From contig JAUIIR010000014.1 of NCBI GenBank assembly GCA_030431485.1, positions 1-64,000 on the forward strand: DNA of 64,000 nucleotides, given 5' to 3'. Source of the stretch: Alphaproteobacteria bacterium (GTDB taxonomy: Bacteria > Pseudomonadota > Alphaproteobacteria > Rhodobacterales > Rhodobacteraceae). The notes beneath the pieces are model-generated. The model was not told the origin of the DNA and did no database searches. It saw only the letters and a list, made by a program, of their open reading frames with translations. Position numbers and translations under genes: made by a program. Shown piece after piece: positions 49,006-56,906 of the stretch. How positions within the stretch are numbered: position 1 is the first letter of the stretch; the number at the start of each line of letters is the position of its first letter.

Positions 49006-49029
49006 TCACCAAATAGTGATAAAAATCAC
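49006..49029. promoter_or_regulatory. Candidate operator with TCAC/GTGA half-sites
   Basis: TCAC (49006-49009), GTGA (49016-49019) and TCAC (49026-49029) occur at exact 10-base steps in an AT-rich stretch. GTGAT-AAAA-ATCAC (49016-49029) is a clear palindrome. It lies 10 bases upstream of the regulator start and about 90 before the desaturase start. Confidence 0.4.
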
Positions 49030-49117
49030 AAATATAGATAATTGTGCATCATTGTCAGAATTCTGCAAGTCATTTGCTGTTTCTATTGTGGTGCCCGGGA
49101 ACACTTGGGGCCACGGT

Positions 49118-50050
49118 ATGTCAGGGATGCCTTTGCCGAGGGCGGCAGAGTTGAAACGTACGGCCGAATGGCCAACACTGGTCCTGTTGGCGCTGACCTA
49201 CGGGACTTGGGTTGCTGCCACGATCTGGGTAAGTCAGTTTTCGGTCGGGCTGGCCATCGCGCTGTGTGCCTGGGCCGCTGCGCAGCATTCTTCGCTGACA
49301 CATGAGGCGTTGCACGGGCATCCGACCCTCAACCCTGTCATCAATGCTGCTCTTGTTTTGCCGGCTCTGAGTCTCGTTGTCCCCTACTTGAGGTTTCGAG
49401 ATATGCATCTCGCCCATCATCAGGACGAGTCGCTGACTGATCCTTATGATGACCCGGAGACGAATTATCTGGACCCGGCAGTATGGGATCGCTTGCCAAG
49501 GTGGCGCAGGGCGCTGTGTCGAATAAACAACACGTTGGCTGGGCGTCTGGTTCTGGGACCTCTGCTTGGTCAAATCGGCTTTATGGCAACAGACTGGCGG
49601 CTGATCAGGTCGGGAGATCAGAGAGTCTTGGCGGGCTGGTTGCTGCACATCCCGGCGGTTGCATGTATTTTGTGGTGGATGACCGCGGTCGCCACTTTGC
49701 CAATTTGGGCATGGCTGATTTCGGTCTACCTTTCTCTGTCTCTTCTCAAGCTGCGGACATTCCTTGAGCATCGCGCGCATGACTGCGCGACCGCCCGCAC
49801 GGCAATTGTCGAAGATTCCGGTTTTTTCGGTATGCTCTTTCTGAATAACAACCTGCATGTGGTGCACCACCTGCATCCCGGTGTCCCTTGGTACGCACTT
49901 CCGACCCTGTATCGCGCAGGGGCGCAGCACTATTTGAACGTCAATCAAGGGTATCGCTACGACAGCTACCTGGATGTGGCGCACAAGTATTTGTTCCGGA
50001 CAAAGGATCCGGTGCCCCATCCAATCTACCGGGATGGACAAGACCGCTGA
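49118..50050 (+). CDS. Membrane fatty acid desaturase-family protein
   Basis: The 310-residue protein has the three histidine clusters that hold the di-iron centre: HEALHGH (62-68), HLAHH (97-101) and HVVHHLHP (247-254), with four hydrophobic segments between. It introduces a double bond or hydroxyl into a lipid chain at the inner membrane; the exact substrate is not shown. I chose ATG 49118 (GGGGCCACGG upstream). The earlier open frame to 48989 runs through AT-rich control DNA and is rejected. Confidence 0.85.
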   Translation: MSGMPLPRAAELKRTAEWPTLVLLALTYGTWVAATIWVSQFSVGLAIALCAWAAAQHSSLTHEALHGHPTLNPVINAALVLPALSLVVPYLRFRDMHLAHHQDESLTDPYDDPETNYLDPAVWDRLPRWRRALCRINNTLAGRLVLGPLLGQIGFMATDWRLIRSGDQRVLAGWLLHIPAVACILWWMTAVATLPIWAWLISVYLSLSLLKLRTFLEHRAHDCATARTAIVEDSGFFGMLFLNNNLHVVHHLHPGVPWYALPTLYRAGAQHYLNVNQGYRYDSYLDVAHKYLFRTKDPVPHPIYRDGQDR

Positions 50051-50069
50051 CCTGACGCCATAGAGGCGC

Positions 50070-50972
50070 ATGGAACTCTGGATCTTTGCCAGTGTCGCGG
50101 CTGCCCTGTTCCAGACCGTACGTTTCATGCTGCAAAAAGTACTGAGCACGGACGTTCTGAGCACAGCAGGCTCGACTTTTGCTCGCTTCGCCTATGCCGC
50201 CCCGGCAGCGATGCTTTTAACGCTGTGTTATCTATGGTTTCGTAATGTGGAACTGCCGGAGCTTCCGGGGGCTTTCTGGTTCTTCGCCTGGCAGGGCGGT
50301 CTGGCGCAAATTCTTGCCACGGTTTGTGTCGTTGCGCTCTTTCGACAACGCAATTTTGCAGTTGGGATCACCTTCAAGAAAACGGAGGTCATTCAAACTG
50401 CCATCGTTGGGGTCGCCCTTTTCGGGGCGGAGGTGTCTCTCGCTGGCTGGGGCGCAATCCTTATTGGGCTTGTTGGGTTGTTGTTACTGTCGCGGACGCC
50501 GGGAACCCAGGTTGGGTTCTGGGCAGGAATGACAAGCCGAGCGACGGGGCTTGGTCTGTTGTCGGGTCTGCTTTTTGCAGTTTCGGCCACCAGCTATCGA
50601 GCGGCCTCGCTTGAGATTGCGAGCGAGGACGCACTCTTGCGGGCTGGCGTCACCCTGACATGTGTGACCGCGTCGCAACTGTTGTCGATGGCACTTTGGC
50701 TTCGGTGGCGCGAGCCCGGACAGATCACCGCCGTATGGAGGTCGCGCCGCATTGGGATTTGGGTCGGCTTGACCTCTATGGCGGGATCATTCGGTTGGTT
50801 TCTTGCCTTTACCTTGCAAACGGCTGCCTATGTCAAGGCGGTGGGACAGATCGAGCTGATCTTCTCCCTGTTGGCTTCGGTGCTGTTCTTCAAGGAACGT
50901 GTGACGATGCGCGAACTGGTTGGCATCGGGTTTCTCGCGCTGTCGATCCTGACCTTTGTTCTTGTCCTCTAA
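50070..50972 (+). CDS. EamA-family (DMT) transporter
   Basis: The 300-residue protein has about ten hydrophobic segments in two repeated halves, as in drug/metabolite transporters. The second half ends with AYVKAVGQIELIFSLLASVLFFKERVTMRELVG in blocks, the EamA hallmark. The transported compound is unknown. GAGGCGC precedes the ATG. It overlaps the convergent NUDIX gene by four bases. Confidence 0.87.
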   Translation: MELWIFASVAAALFQTVRFMLQKVLSTDVLSTAGSTFARFAYAAPAAMLLTLCYLWFRNVELPELPGAFWFFAWQGGLAQILATVCVVALFRQRNFAVGITFKKTEVIQTAIVGVALFGAEVSLAGWGAILIGLVGLLLLSRTPGTQVGFWAGMTSRATGLGLLSGLLFAVSATSYRAASLEIASEDALLRAGVTLTCVTASQLLSMALWLRWREPGQITAVWRSRRIGIWVGLTSMAGSFGWFLAFTLQTAAYVKAVGQIELIFSLLASVLFFKERVTMRELVGIGFLALSILTFVLVL

Positions 50973-51673
50973 TCCGGCATCGGACGGCCATAAAGCCTGA
51001 GAAACAGGCTTTCTTCGTCATCATTGCGAAAGAACGGAACGGACGCCGGAGGCCTTGGGTCAGCGGCTCGGGCAGCGACTTCGGCCAGAACCACCTCGGT
51101 TATAAAGGGCAGGTCAAAGCTCCGCACTTTGTCGAGCGAAATCCATTGCAAATGCGCCAATTCGTCGGACGCGGCGGAAAAATCATCGGGGTCGCTAATA
51201 AGATCATCCGCATCGAGCAAGAAGAAGCGTGCATCGAACCGGCGAGGACGTCCTGGGGGCGTAATGGCGCGAAATACAAACTGCAACGGCGCAGCGTTGG
51301 GCAGGTGGTCTTGTCGGGCAAAGTCTGCCCAATTTTCTGGCGGTGTGTCCCATGTGCCCGGGCGCCCGAGAATTTGCCCGGTTTCCTCCCACAACTCCCG
51401 AATGGCCGCACCGGCCAATGCCGTTGCACGATCAAACGAGACGCCTTCCGCTAGACGGCTGGCGCAAAGTGGGGAAAGAGGATCGGCGAACGGAACATGT
51501 GCGTCTTCTGGGTCCACAGCACCGCCGGGAAAGACGAACTTGTTTGGCATAAACGCTGCATTGGCACCCCGTTGCCCCATAAGGACGCTGGGGGTGTTAT
51601 TGCGGTCCCGCAATACGATGACAGTCGCGGCATCGCGAATGGCAGTTTTGTCGATCAATCCCGGCTCGGTCAC
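50969..51673 (-). CDS. NUDIX hydrolase
   Basis: The 234-residue protein has a NUDIX box with GAAIRELWEETGQIL at about 91-105 (REL-EE-G core). It cleaves a nucleoside diphosphate linked to another moiety; the substrate is unknown. It starts with GTG at 51673, with GAGGG upstream. The C-terminal region after the box is longer than in minimal MutT proteins and resembles coenzyme A or NADH pyrophosphatase-like members. Confidence 0.88.
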   Translation of the reverse strand: MTEPGLIDKTAIRDAATVIVLRDRNNTPSVLMGQRGANAAFMPNKFVFPGGAVDPEDAHVPFADPLSPLCASRLAEGVSFDRATALAGAAIRELWEETGQILGRPGTWDTPPENWADFARQDHLPNAAPLQFVFRAITPPGRPRRFDARFFLLDADDLISDPDDFSAASDELAHLQWISLDKVRSFDLPFITEVVLAEVAARAADPRPPASVPFFRNDDEESLFLRLYGRPMPD

Positions 51674-51700
51674 GCAGGCCCTCTGTCTACGGCGAAAGGC

Positions 51701-52096
51701 TCACGGGGCGCTGTCAGCGAACCCATGCATGTGACGCGACCATTGAAACGCCACGATTGCCCCTTTCAGTCTGGGCAAAAGATAGAGTGTGAGCGCGACA
51801 CAGCCAACCGCGAAGATCGTGAACAGCACCAAAGGCTCGGGGCGGAAATTGACAAAAACGATGTGCAATAACGGCGCCATGAGGTGACCGACGATCAGAA
51901 TCGTCAGGTATGCCGGACCATCGTCCGCGCGGTGGTGGTGTAATTCCTCTCGACAGACCGGGCATGTGTCCCGGACCTTGAGGTATCCGCTAAGCAATGG
52001 CCCACTACCGCAATTCGGACATTTCCTGCGCCAACCTTTGCGCACCGCTGGCCATGTCGGACGGTCGTCCTGATCTGTCACGTGTGATGTCGTCAT
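51701..52096 (-). CDS. DUF983 membrane protein
   Basis: The 131-residue protein has two CxxC pairs, CPNCG and CPVCR, separated by about 16 residues, which likely bind zinc, then ELHHHRADDGPAYLTI and two membrane segments (about 65-84 and 90-108). This is the DUF983 layout, a family often near haem-copper oxidase genes. It starts at ATG 52096 with GGGAGAA upstream. It is divergent from the EF-hand gene at 52329. Confidence 0.87.
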   Translation of the reverse strand: MTTSHVTDQDDRPTWPAVRKGWRRKCPNCGSGPLLSGYLKVRDTCPVCREELHHHRADDGPAYLTILIVGHLMAPLLHIVFVNFRPEPLVLFTIFAVGCVALTLYLLPRLKGAIVAFQWSRHMHGFADSAP

Positions 52097-52328
52097 ATTC
52101 GTTCTCCCATGAGCAAGATGGCGACGACTGTTAGCGATGAACAGTGACCAAACTGTCCTTGCGGCTGGATGTCGCAAATCACGCACCCGTGATGACGATT
52201 TGCCGATTCCTGCGACGGAAACCTGATCCTGTCCCGTGAGACGTAGTGGATGTCAGATCGACAGGCTGTCGCTCTGGCCCGCAGTGACAAGGCCCGGCAC
52301 CTGTCCGGGCATAGAAAGGAAACATGAG

Positions 52329-52835
52329 ATGAAGATGAACAAGCAGGTTTCAGCACTCGTTGTCGCGGCGCTTTTGGCCACCACCGCAGGCGCGGCCTTC
52401 GCGCAGGACACAAATACGCGTGACGAGCGCCGGGCAGCCGCGTTTGCAGCAATGGATGCAAACAATGATGGTACTGTCTCTGCAGAAGAATTCGCAGCAA
52501 GGACCAATCGGTTTGACCGCGCTGACACAAACGGAGACGGCCTTTTGACCGCAGAGGAACTTGCCGCTGCCGGAGAAGAGCGTGCAGCTCAGCGTGCAGA
52601 ACGCATGATTGCGCGCCTCGACACCAATGGAGATGGAGCGTTGTCCGAGGATGAAATTATGTCCCGCCGCGATCCGGCCCGGATGTTCGAGCGTTTGGAT
52701 GCAAACGATGATGGTGTGGTGAGCTCGGAAGAGTTTGCGGACGCGCGTATGGGGGGGCACGGTGGCAAGCGAGGTGACCACGACGGCAAACGCGGCGGGC
52801 ATTTCGGTATGAAACGCCAAGGCAACGACCTCTGA
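52329..52835 (+). CDS. Exported EF-hand protein
   Basis: The 168-residue protein has a signal peptide (cleavage after AAFA, residue 25) and four canonical EF-hand loops: DANNDGTVSAEE (43-54), DTNGDGLLTAEE (66-77), DTNGDGALSEDE (98-109) and DANDDGVVSSEE (124-135). A tail rich in Gly, His and Lys follows (141-161), which could bind a transition metal. AAGGA precedes ATG 52329. It lies directly upstream of the ECF sigma module and is probably a member of its regulon. It binds Ca2+ in the periplasm. Confidence 0.87.
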   Translation: MKMNKQVSALVVAALLATTAGAAFAQDTNTRDERRAAAFAAMDANNDGTVSAEEFAARTNRFDRADTNGDGLLTAEELAAAGEERAAQRAERMIARLDTNGDGALSEDEIMSRRDPARMFERLDANDDGVVSSEEFADARMGGHGGKRGDHDGKRGGHFGMKRQGNDL

Positions 52836-52847
52836 ACCCGACTGGCG

Positions 52848-52877
52848 ACCATGAGCGATATGTGCATCGCTCATGGT
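52848..52877 (+). repeat. 12-bp hairpin between the EF-hand and sigma-factor genes
   Basis: ACCATGAGCGAT (52848-52859) pairs perfectly with ATCGCTCATGGT (52866-52877) around a 6-base loop. There is no T run, so it may act as a processing or stability element, an attenuator, or an operator, giving different expression of the EF-hand gene and the sigma factor. Confidence 0.6.
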
Positions 52878-52917
52878 GCCTGATAGATTGGACCAGAAAC
52901 CTAGACCGCATGGTGGA

Positions 52918-53517
52918 ATGACCCAGAGCACAACCGATCCTGCTGCACAGGCGGCCCTGCTCAGAGCCTATGCCGCAGGTGATGGTGACGCGGCGCGGAG
53001 CCTTGCTGCCACATATACGCCTTTGGTCTTTGCGCATGCGGTTCGTATGCTGAATGACCGTGCCGAGGCGGAAGACGTGGCCCAAGAGGCTATGCTTCGC
53101 TTATGGCGACACGCTCCCGGCTGGGACGCACACGGGGGGGCTTCTGTACGAACATGGCTCTATCGGGTCACGGCCAACCTTTGCATTGACCGGTTACGCA
53201 AAACCCGGCCAGACGGGCTGCCCGAGGGATTCGATGTGGTTGATCAGATGCCAGGTGCGGAAGAGCGGTTGCAAACCGAGGCGCGTCGCTTGGCTCTGGA
53301 AGACGCGTTGATGCAATTGCCTGACCGTCAAAGGCAGGCTGTCGTGCTGCGCCACATCGAAGGTTTGGGCAATACCGAAATTGCCCAGATCATGGACATT
53401 GGGCCTCGTGCGGTGGAAAGTCTGACTGCACGCGGCAAACGGACACTGGCCGCGCTCCTGAGTGGTCAACGCACAGGCTTGGGGTATACGGATGACACAA
53501 TCGAGACCTCCTATTGA
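52918..53517 (+). CDS. ECF-family RNA polymerase sigma factor
   Basis: The 199-residue protein has sigma region 2 (about 15-80; AEDVAQEAMLRLWRHAP with the -10 recognition helix, and RTWLYRVTANLCIDRLRK) and region 4 (about 125-185; LPDRQRQAVVLRHIEGLGNTEIA in blocks, helix-turn-helix at GPRAVESLTARGKRTL). No extra domains are seen. ATG 52918 has GGTGGA just upstream. It overlaps the next gene by 26 bases. Confidence 0.92.
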   Translation: MTQSTTDPAAQAALLRAYAAGDGDAARSLAATYTPLVFAHAVRMLNDRAEAEDVAQEAMLRLWRHAPGWDAHGGASVRTWLYRVTANLCIDRLRKTRPDGLPEGFDVVDQMPGAEERLQTEARRLALEDALMQLPDRQRQAVVLRHIEGLGNTEIAQIMDIGPRAVESLTARGKRTLAALLSGQRTGLGYTDDTIETSY

Positions 53518-53833
53518 TGATCTGCTCGAGTCTGCATTTGCAGATGCGCGTCAGGCGCCGCCATCTTTACCGGACGGGTTGATGGCGCGTGTGATGGCAG
53601 ATGCCGAAGCGCATCTGCCTGAACCAGATGCGCAACCGCTGTGGCGGCAGATTTTTGGCACGCTTGGAGGGTGGCCGGCGATGGCTGGGCTTGCGATGAC
53701 AGCCTGCGTCGGAATTTGGGCTGGGGGTGCTTTGACTGACGATTTGATGCTGACTGTTTTCCCAACACAAGGTGCCACGCTTGATGTCGGTGCCGGGTTG
53801 GGGGCGTTTGATCTTTTGCTGGTGGATGGTTGA
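53492..53833 (+). CDS. Putative membrane anti-sigma factor
   Basis: The 113-residue protein has a cytoplasmic N-terminal part of about 65 residues (DDLLESAFADARQ, then MARVMADAEAH), one membrane segment (about 68-88), and a short external tail. It overlaps the ECF gene, a typical place for an anti-sigma factor. No zinc-binding HxxxCxxC motif is present. The role is inferred from position and topology. Confidence 0.6.
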   Translation: MTQSRPPIDDLLESAFADARQAPPSLPDGLMARVMADAEAHLPEPDAQPLWRQIFGTLGGWPAMAGLAMTACVGIWAGGALTDDLMLTVFPTQGATLDVGAGLGAFDLLLVDG

Positions 53834-53834
53834 G

Positions 53835-54317
53835 ATGACAGATGTGACAAGACCCAAGACCCCGCTATGGGTCAGGGCGACTTTGTTTCTGTCGCTTGCG
53901 CTGAACATTCTGGTCATTGGGGCCGTTGTCGGGTTTCTGGTCGTTGGAGGGCCGGGGAAACGGCCTGACAGGGACCGCTTTGATTTCGGCTCATTCTATA
54001 CGCGTGCGCTTTCCGATCAGGATCGCCGGGCTTTAAGACGCGATTTTGAAGACGGCCTGCGTGGGCAAGGCCGGGATCGCGGTGCTTTCATCACGGATTT
54101 GCGGTCAACGCTCGACACTTTGCGCGCGACCCCGTTCGACCGTGATGCGTTTGTTGCAGCGATGTCAGATCAGGCCGGAAAGCGCGCGCAACGTGAGGAG
54201 ATGGGCCGTCAGGTCTTGGCAAACCGAATCGCCGCGATGACTGACGAAGAACGGGCGGCCTACGCGGATCGCATTGAGGCGCGTTTGTCGGAACTGGCTG
54301 GTCGCATCCGGAGGTAG
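53835..54317 (+). CDS. Periplasmic metal-sensor-like protein (Spy/CpxP-type, heavy-metal resistance family)
   Basis: The 160-residue protein has one N-terminal membrane segment (about 10-32) and a periplasmic helical domain with repeated LSDQDRRALRRDFEDGLR- and MTDEERAAYADRIEARL-type segments, as in the Metal_resist/CpxP family. It starts one base after the previous gene stops (an ATG at 53826 is an alternative). With the sigma and anti-sigma genes it forms a module likely to sense metal or envelope stress. Confidence 0.75.
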   Translation: MTDVTRPKTPLWVRATLFLSLALNILVIGAVVGFLVVGGPGKRPDRDRFDFGSFYTRALSDQDRRALRRDFEDGLRGQGRDRGAFITDLRSTLDTLRATPFDRDAFVAAMSDQAGKRAQREEMGRQVLANRIAAMTDEERAAYADRIEARLSELAGRIRR

Positions 54318-54334
54318 ACACGTCTGCCGGGCCG

Positions 54335-55732
54335 TTATGATCCAGTCCCGGCCTGGCAGATCGCATGGCCATGCGGCGTGTAGATGCCTGACAATTCGAC
54401 CCTGTTGCGACCGTTTTTCTTGGCGTCGTAAAGCGCGCGGTCGGCGGTGCGGCGCAAGGTGTGCATTGTCGTTTGCTCGCATTTGGCAGCGATGGCGACG
54501 CCGATACTGATTGTTGCGCGAACATGCGTGTGATCCTCAAGCGAGATTGCACTGCGTGCAACCGCATCGCGCAATCGGTTCGCAATAGTGCATGCCTCCT
54601 TGGCAGCGACGTCGGGCACAACGATCAGAAACTCCTCCCCCCCGTATCGCGCGATGAAATCCCCTGCGCGCAGCTTGCTTTGCATCGTCTTTGCGATCTG
54701 CGCGAGGATAGCGTCTCCCGCAGCGTGGCCATGATTGTCGTTGATGGCCTTGAAATGATCAATGTCGGCGATCAGGAGCGCAAGTCGTCTGGGGTACTCG
54801 GCCCGCAAACGATCTGTGCGGCGACAGTAATCGTCCAGTGCTCGTCGGTTTGAGAGGCCTGTCAGAGCATCCCGATAAGCCAACTCTCCTAGTTCCGAAG
54901 CGTTTTTCCGGGCGGTTTCCGAGGCGCACTTCAAACGTGTGAGGCGCGTTATGCGCAGCGCCAGCTCGTCAGGTGTCACGTCCAATGACACCTGATCGTC
55001 TGCGCCAAGATCGAGAGGAGAGGCATTTCGACCTGCCACATCAGTGACAAACAGCACCCGGCTGTCGCAACTCGCGGGATGGCTCTTAAGGGTTGCGAGA
55101 ACATCTCGTGTTTCGTCTTCGGTGTTGTCTTCGATCAGCACAAAGACGTCGGTCCCTTCATGGGGTGTACGCCTGACATCTTCGGGCGTTTGGTTGAAAA
55201 TTTTGAACCCCAACTTGACCGGGAGGTCGTACTTGAAGGTACTGCAGTGATCTGAAGCAGGTGTCGTCACAAAAGTAACATTGGCCTGACGGTCAAAATC
55301 GGCGAGCGGCTCTGCCATGCCTTGGATATGCGGCGTTTGAGAACGCGATGCCGCAGCACGATTTTTGGTGCGCATGAACTTACGCAACCGTGCTTTCAAG
55401 TCAGCGGCATCGGCACATGTGTCAATCACATCATGCGCTCCATCTATGAGAGCGCTGACACGCGCTGCTTGGTTTTCGCGCTGAACTGCCACGACAATTG
55501 TCGTGAGCTGTGTCTGTGGCTGCGATCTCATCAGCTTGCAGAATTTTCGGAGACGGAGCCCCGGCAGATCGTCGGCCACGATCAGCACATCGGGTGCTTC
55601 CTTCCGGATGAGCGCAAGTCCTTCGGCCTGCGTTGATGCCATGTCGACCTCATAGGCTGTGGTGTCCAGCCGCGCGCGTATATGGATGCGGCGGTTGCTC
55701 ATAGCGTCGATGATCAGAACAGTTCCTGTCAC
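54335..55732 (-). CDS. PleD-like diguanylate cyclase with degenerate receiver domains
   Basis: The 465-residue protein has the PleD layout: two receiver folds (about 3-120 and 150-270) and a GGDEF domain. The cyclase motif is intact as GGEEF (364-368) with an inhibitory RxxD site, RAGD (355-358), five residues before it. The first receiver aligns without gaps to Caulobacter PleD but has Ala53 where the phosphoacceptor Asp should be, and lacks the conserved Lys. The second is also degenerate. I chose GTG 55732 (GGAG six bases upstream); a TTG/ATG at 55777/55774 lacks one. It is divergent from the DUF3572 gene. Confidence 0.85.
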   Translation of the reverse strand: MTGTVLIIDAMSNRRIHIRARLDTTAYEVDMASTQAEGLALIRKEAPDVLIVADDLPGLRLRKFCKLMRSQPQTQLTTIVVAVQRENQAARVSALIDGAHDVIDTCADAADLKARLRKFMRTKNRAAASRSQTPHIQGMAEPLADFDRQANVTFVTTPASDHCSTFKYDLPVKLGFKIFNQTPEDVRRTPHEGTDVFVLIEDNTEDETRDVLATLKSHPASCDSRVLFVTDVAGRNASPLDLGADDQVSLDVTPDELALRITRLTRLKCASETARKNASELGELAYRDALTGLSNRRALDDYCRRTDRLRAEYPRRLALLIADIDHFKAINDNHGHAAGDAILAQIAKTMQSKLRAGDFIARYGGEEFLIVVPDVAAKEACTIANRLRDAVARSAISLEDHTHVRATISIGVAIAAKCEQTTMHTLRRTADRALYDAKKNGRNRVELSGIYTPHGHAICQAGTGS

Positions 55733-55823
55733 AGTATCTCCAAGATCTGCCGAAGACGTTAAGACTTTGCTCATCAATTCATTGCCGCTATTGGTTAAAA
55801 AAGCGTTTGGGAAATACTTAAAA

Positions 55824-56108
55824 ATGACGATGTCACGCGATGCAGCAGAGCAGCTCGCACTTCAAGCTGTGGTCTGGCTTGCTGGCAACGATGAGCTCTT
55901 GCCGGTTTTTATGGGGTCGACCGGAGCCGATGAGGCGGCGTTTCGGGAAAGCCTCGGGTCGTCAGAATTTCAGGCTTCGGTGCTCGATTTTATCATGATG
56001 GACGACGCTTGGGTGATTGCGTTTTGTGACACCCAAGCCGTTCCGTATGACCGGTTGATGCAAGCGCGTGCAGCTCTTCCAGGCGGTCAGCAGGTGAACT
56101 GGACATGA
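55824..56108 (+). CDS. DUF3572 family protein
   Basis: The 94-residue protein matches DUF3572: AEQLALQAVVWLAGNDELLPVFMGSTGAD in blocks, then FQASVLDFIMMDDAWVIAFC and GGQQ near the end. The function is unknown; the family often lies beside pleD. ATG 55824 and ATG 55830 are both possible starts. Its stop overlaps the HAD gene start in ATGA. Confidence 0.85.
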   Translation: MTMSRDAAEQLALQAVVWLAGNDELLPVFMGSTGADEAAFRESLGSSEFQASVLDFIMMDDAWVIAFCDTQAVPYDRLMQARAALPGGQQVNWT

Positions 56109-56812
56109 TGCGCAAGGATATCCGGGCCATTCTTTTCGACAAGGATGGCACGTTGTTTGACTTTGAAGCGACATGGAACGTTTGGGCCAAAGCTTTCCTG
56201 ATGCGGATGGCGAAAGACGACGAAAAGCGCGCAAGTGATCTTGGGCATCTTATAGGGTTTGATGTCGCAACTGGCGTCTTTCATCGCAATAGTTTCGTCA
56301 TCGCAGGCACGCCGGACGATCTTGTGGCGGTGCTCCATCCCGAGTTTCCGGAATTGTCAAAACACGCGCTAGCCGATCTGATCAATGAAGAGGCTGCTGC
56401 TGCACCGATGGTAGAAACCACTCCGCTGCGGCCGCTGCTTGAGCGCTTTTCAGCTGCAGGTTTGCAGCTGGGTGTTGCAACCAACGATGCCAAAGCTCCT
56501 GCGCTTGCGCATCTCGATGCGGCTGGCATCCGATCGTCTTTCGATTTCATCTGCGGTTCAGACAGCGGCTTCGGCGCAAAGCCTGAGCCGGGTCCGCTCT
56601 TGGCATTTTGTAAGGCTGTGAATGTCGCTCCGAACGCGGCGGTTATGGTTGGCGACAGCACGCATGATCTGGTCGCGGGCCGGGCTGCCGGTATGATAAC
56701 GGTGGCTGTTCTGACCGGTCTTGCCGCTGCTGCTGATCTGGAGCCGTTTGCGGATGTTGTGCTGCCCGACATCGGACATTTGCCGGCTTGGTTGGGTTTG
56801 GGTCGATCCTGA
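56105..56812 (+). CDS. HAD-superfamily phosphatase (phosphoglycolate phosphatase-like)
   Basis: The 235-residue protein has the HAD motifs: DKDGTLFDF with the nucleophile Asp (about 12-16), GVATND, KPEPGP with the conserved Lys, and GDSTHDLVAG. A helical cap lies between motifs I and II, as in Gph. It removes phosphate from a small metabolite, perhaps phosphoglycolate; the substrate is not certain. It overlaps the DUF3572 gene by four bases and is probably co-transcribed. Confidence 0.87.
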   Translation: MMRKDIRAILFDKDGTLFDFEATWNVWAKAFLMRMAKDDEKRASDLGHLIGFDVATGVFHRNSFVIAGTPDDLVAVLHPEFPELSKHALADLINEEAAAAPMVETTPLRPLLERFSAAGLQLGVATNDAKAPALAHLDAAGIRSSFDFICGSDSGFGAKPEPGPLLAFCKAVNVAPNAAVMVGDSTHDLVAGRAAGMITVAVLTGLAAAADLEPFADVVLPDIGHLPAWLGLGRS

Positions 56813-56906
56813 ACTGAAAATGACAAAAGCGACGGCATCCGTCGCGTTCCGGCAGGATTGGCTGCATTTGCGGTGCCTAGCTACAGTGGCAACGCAGGAG
56901 AATGCC

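Noticed and set aside
52217-52247. GGAAAC and CGTAGT with a 19-base spacer upstream of the EF-hand gene, resembling an ECF promoter
   Set aside because: The match is short, and I found no second copy in front of the sigma gene to support it.
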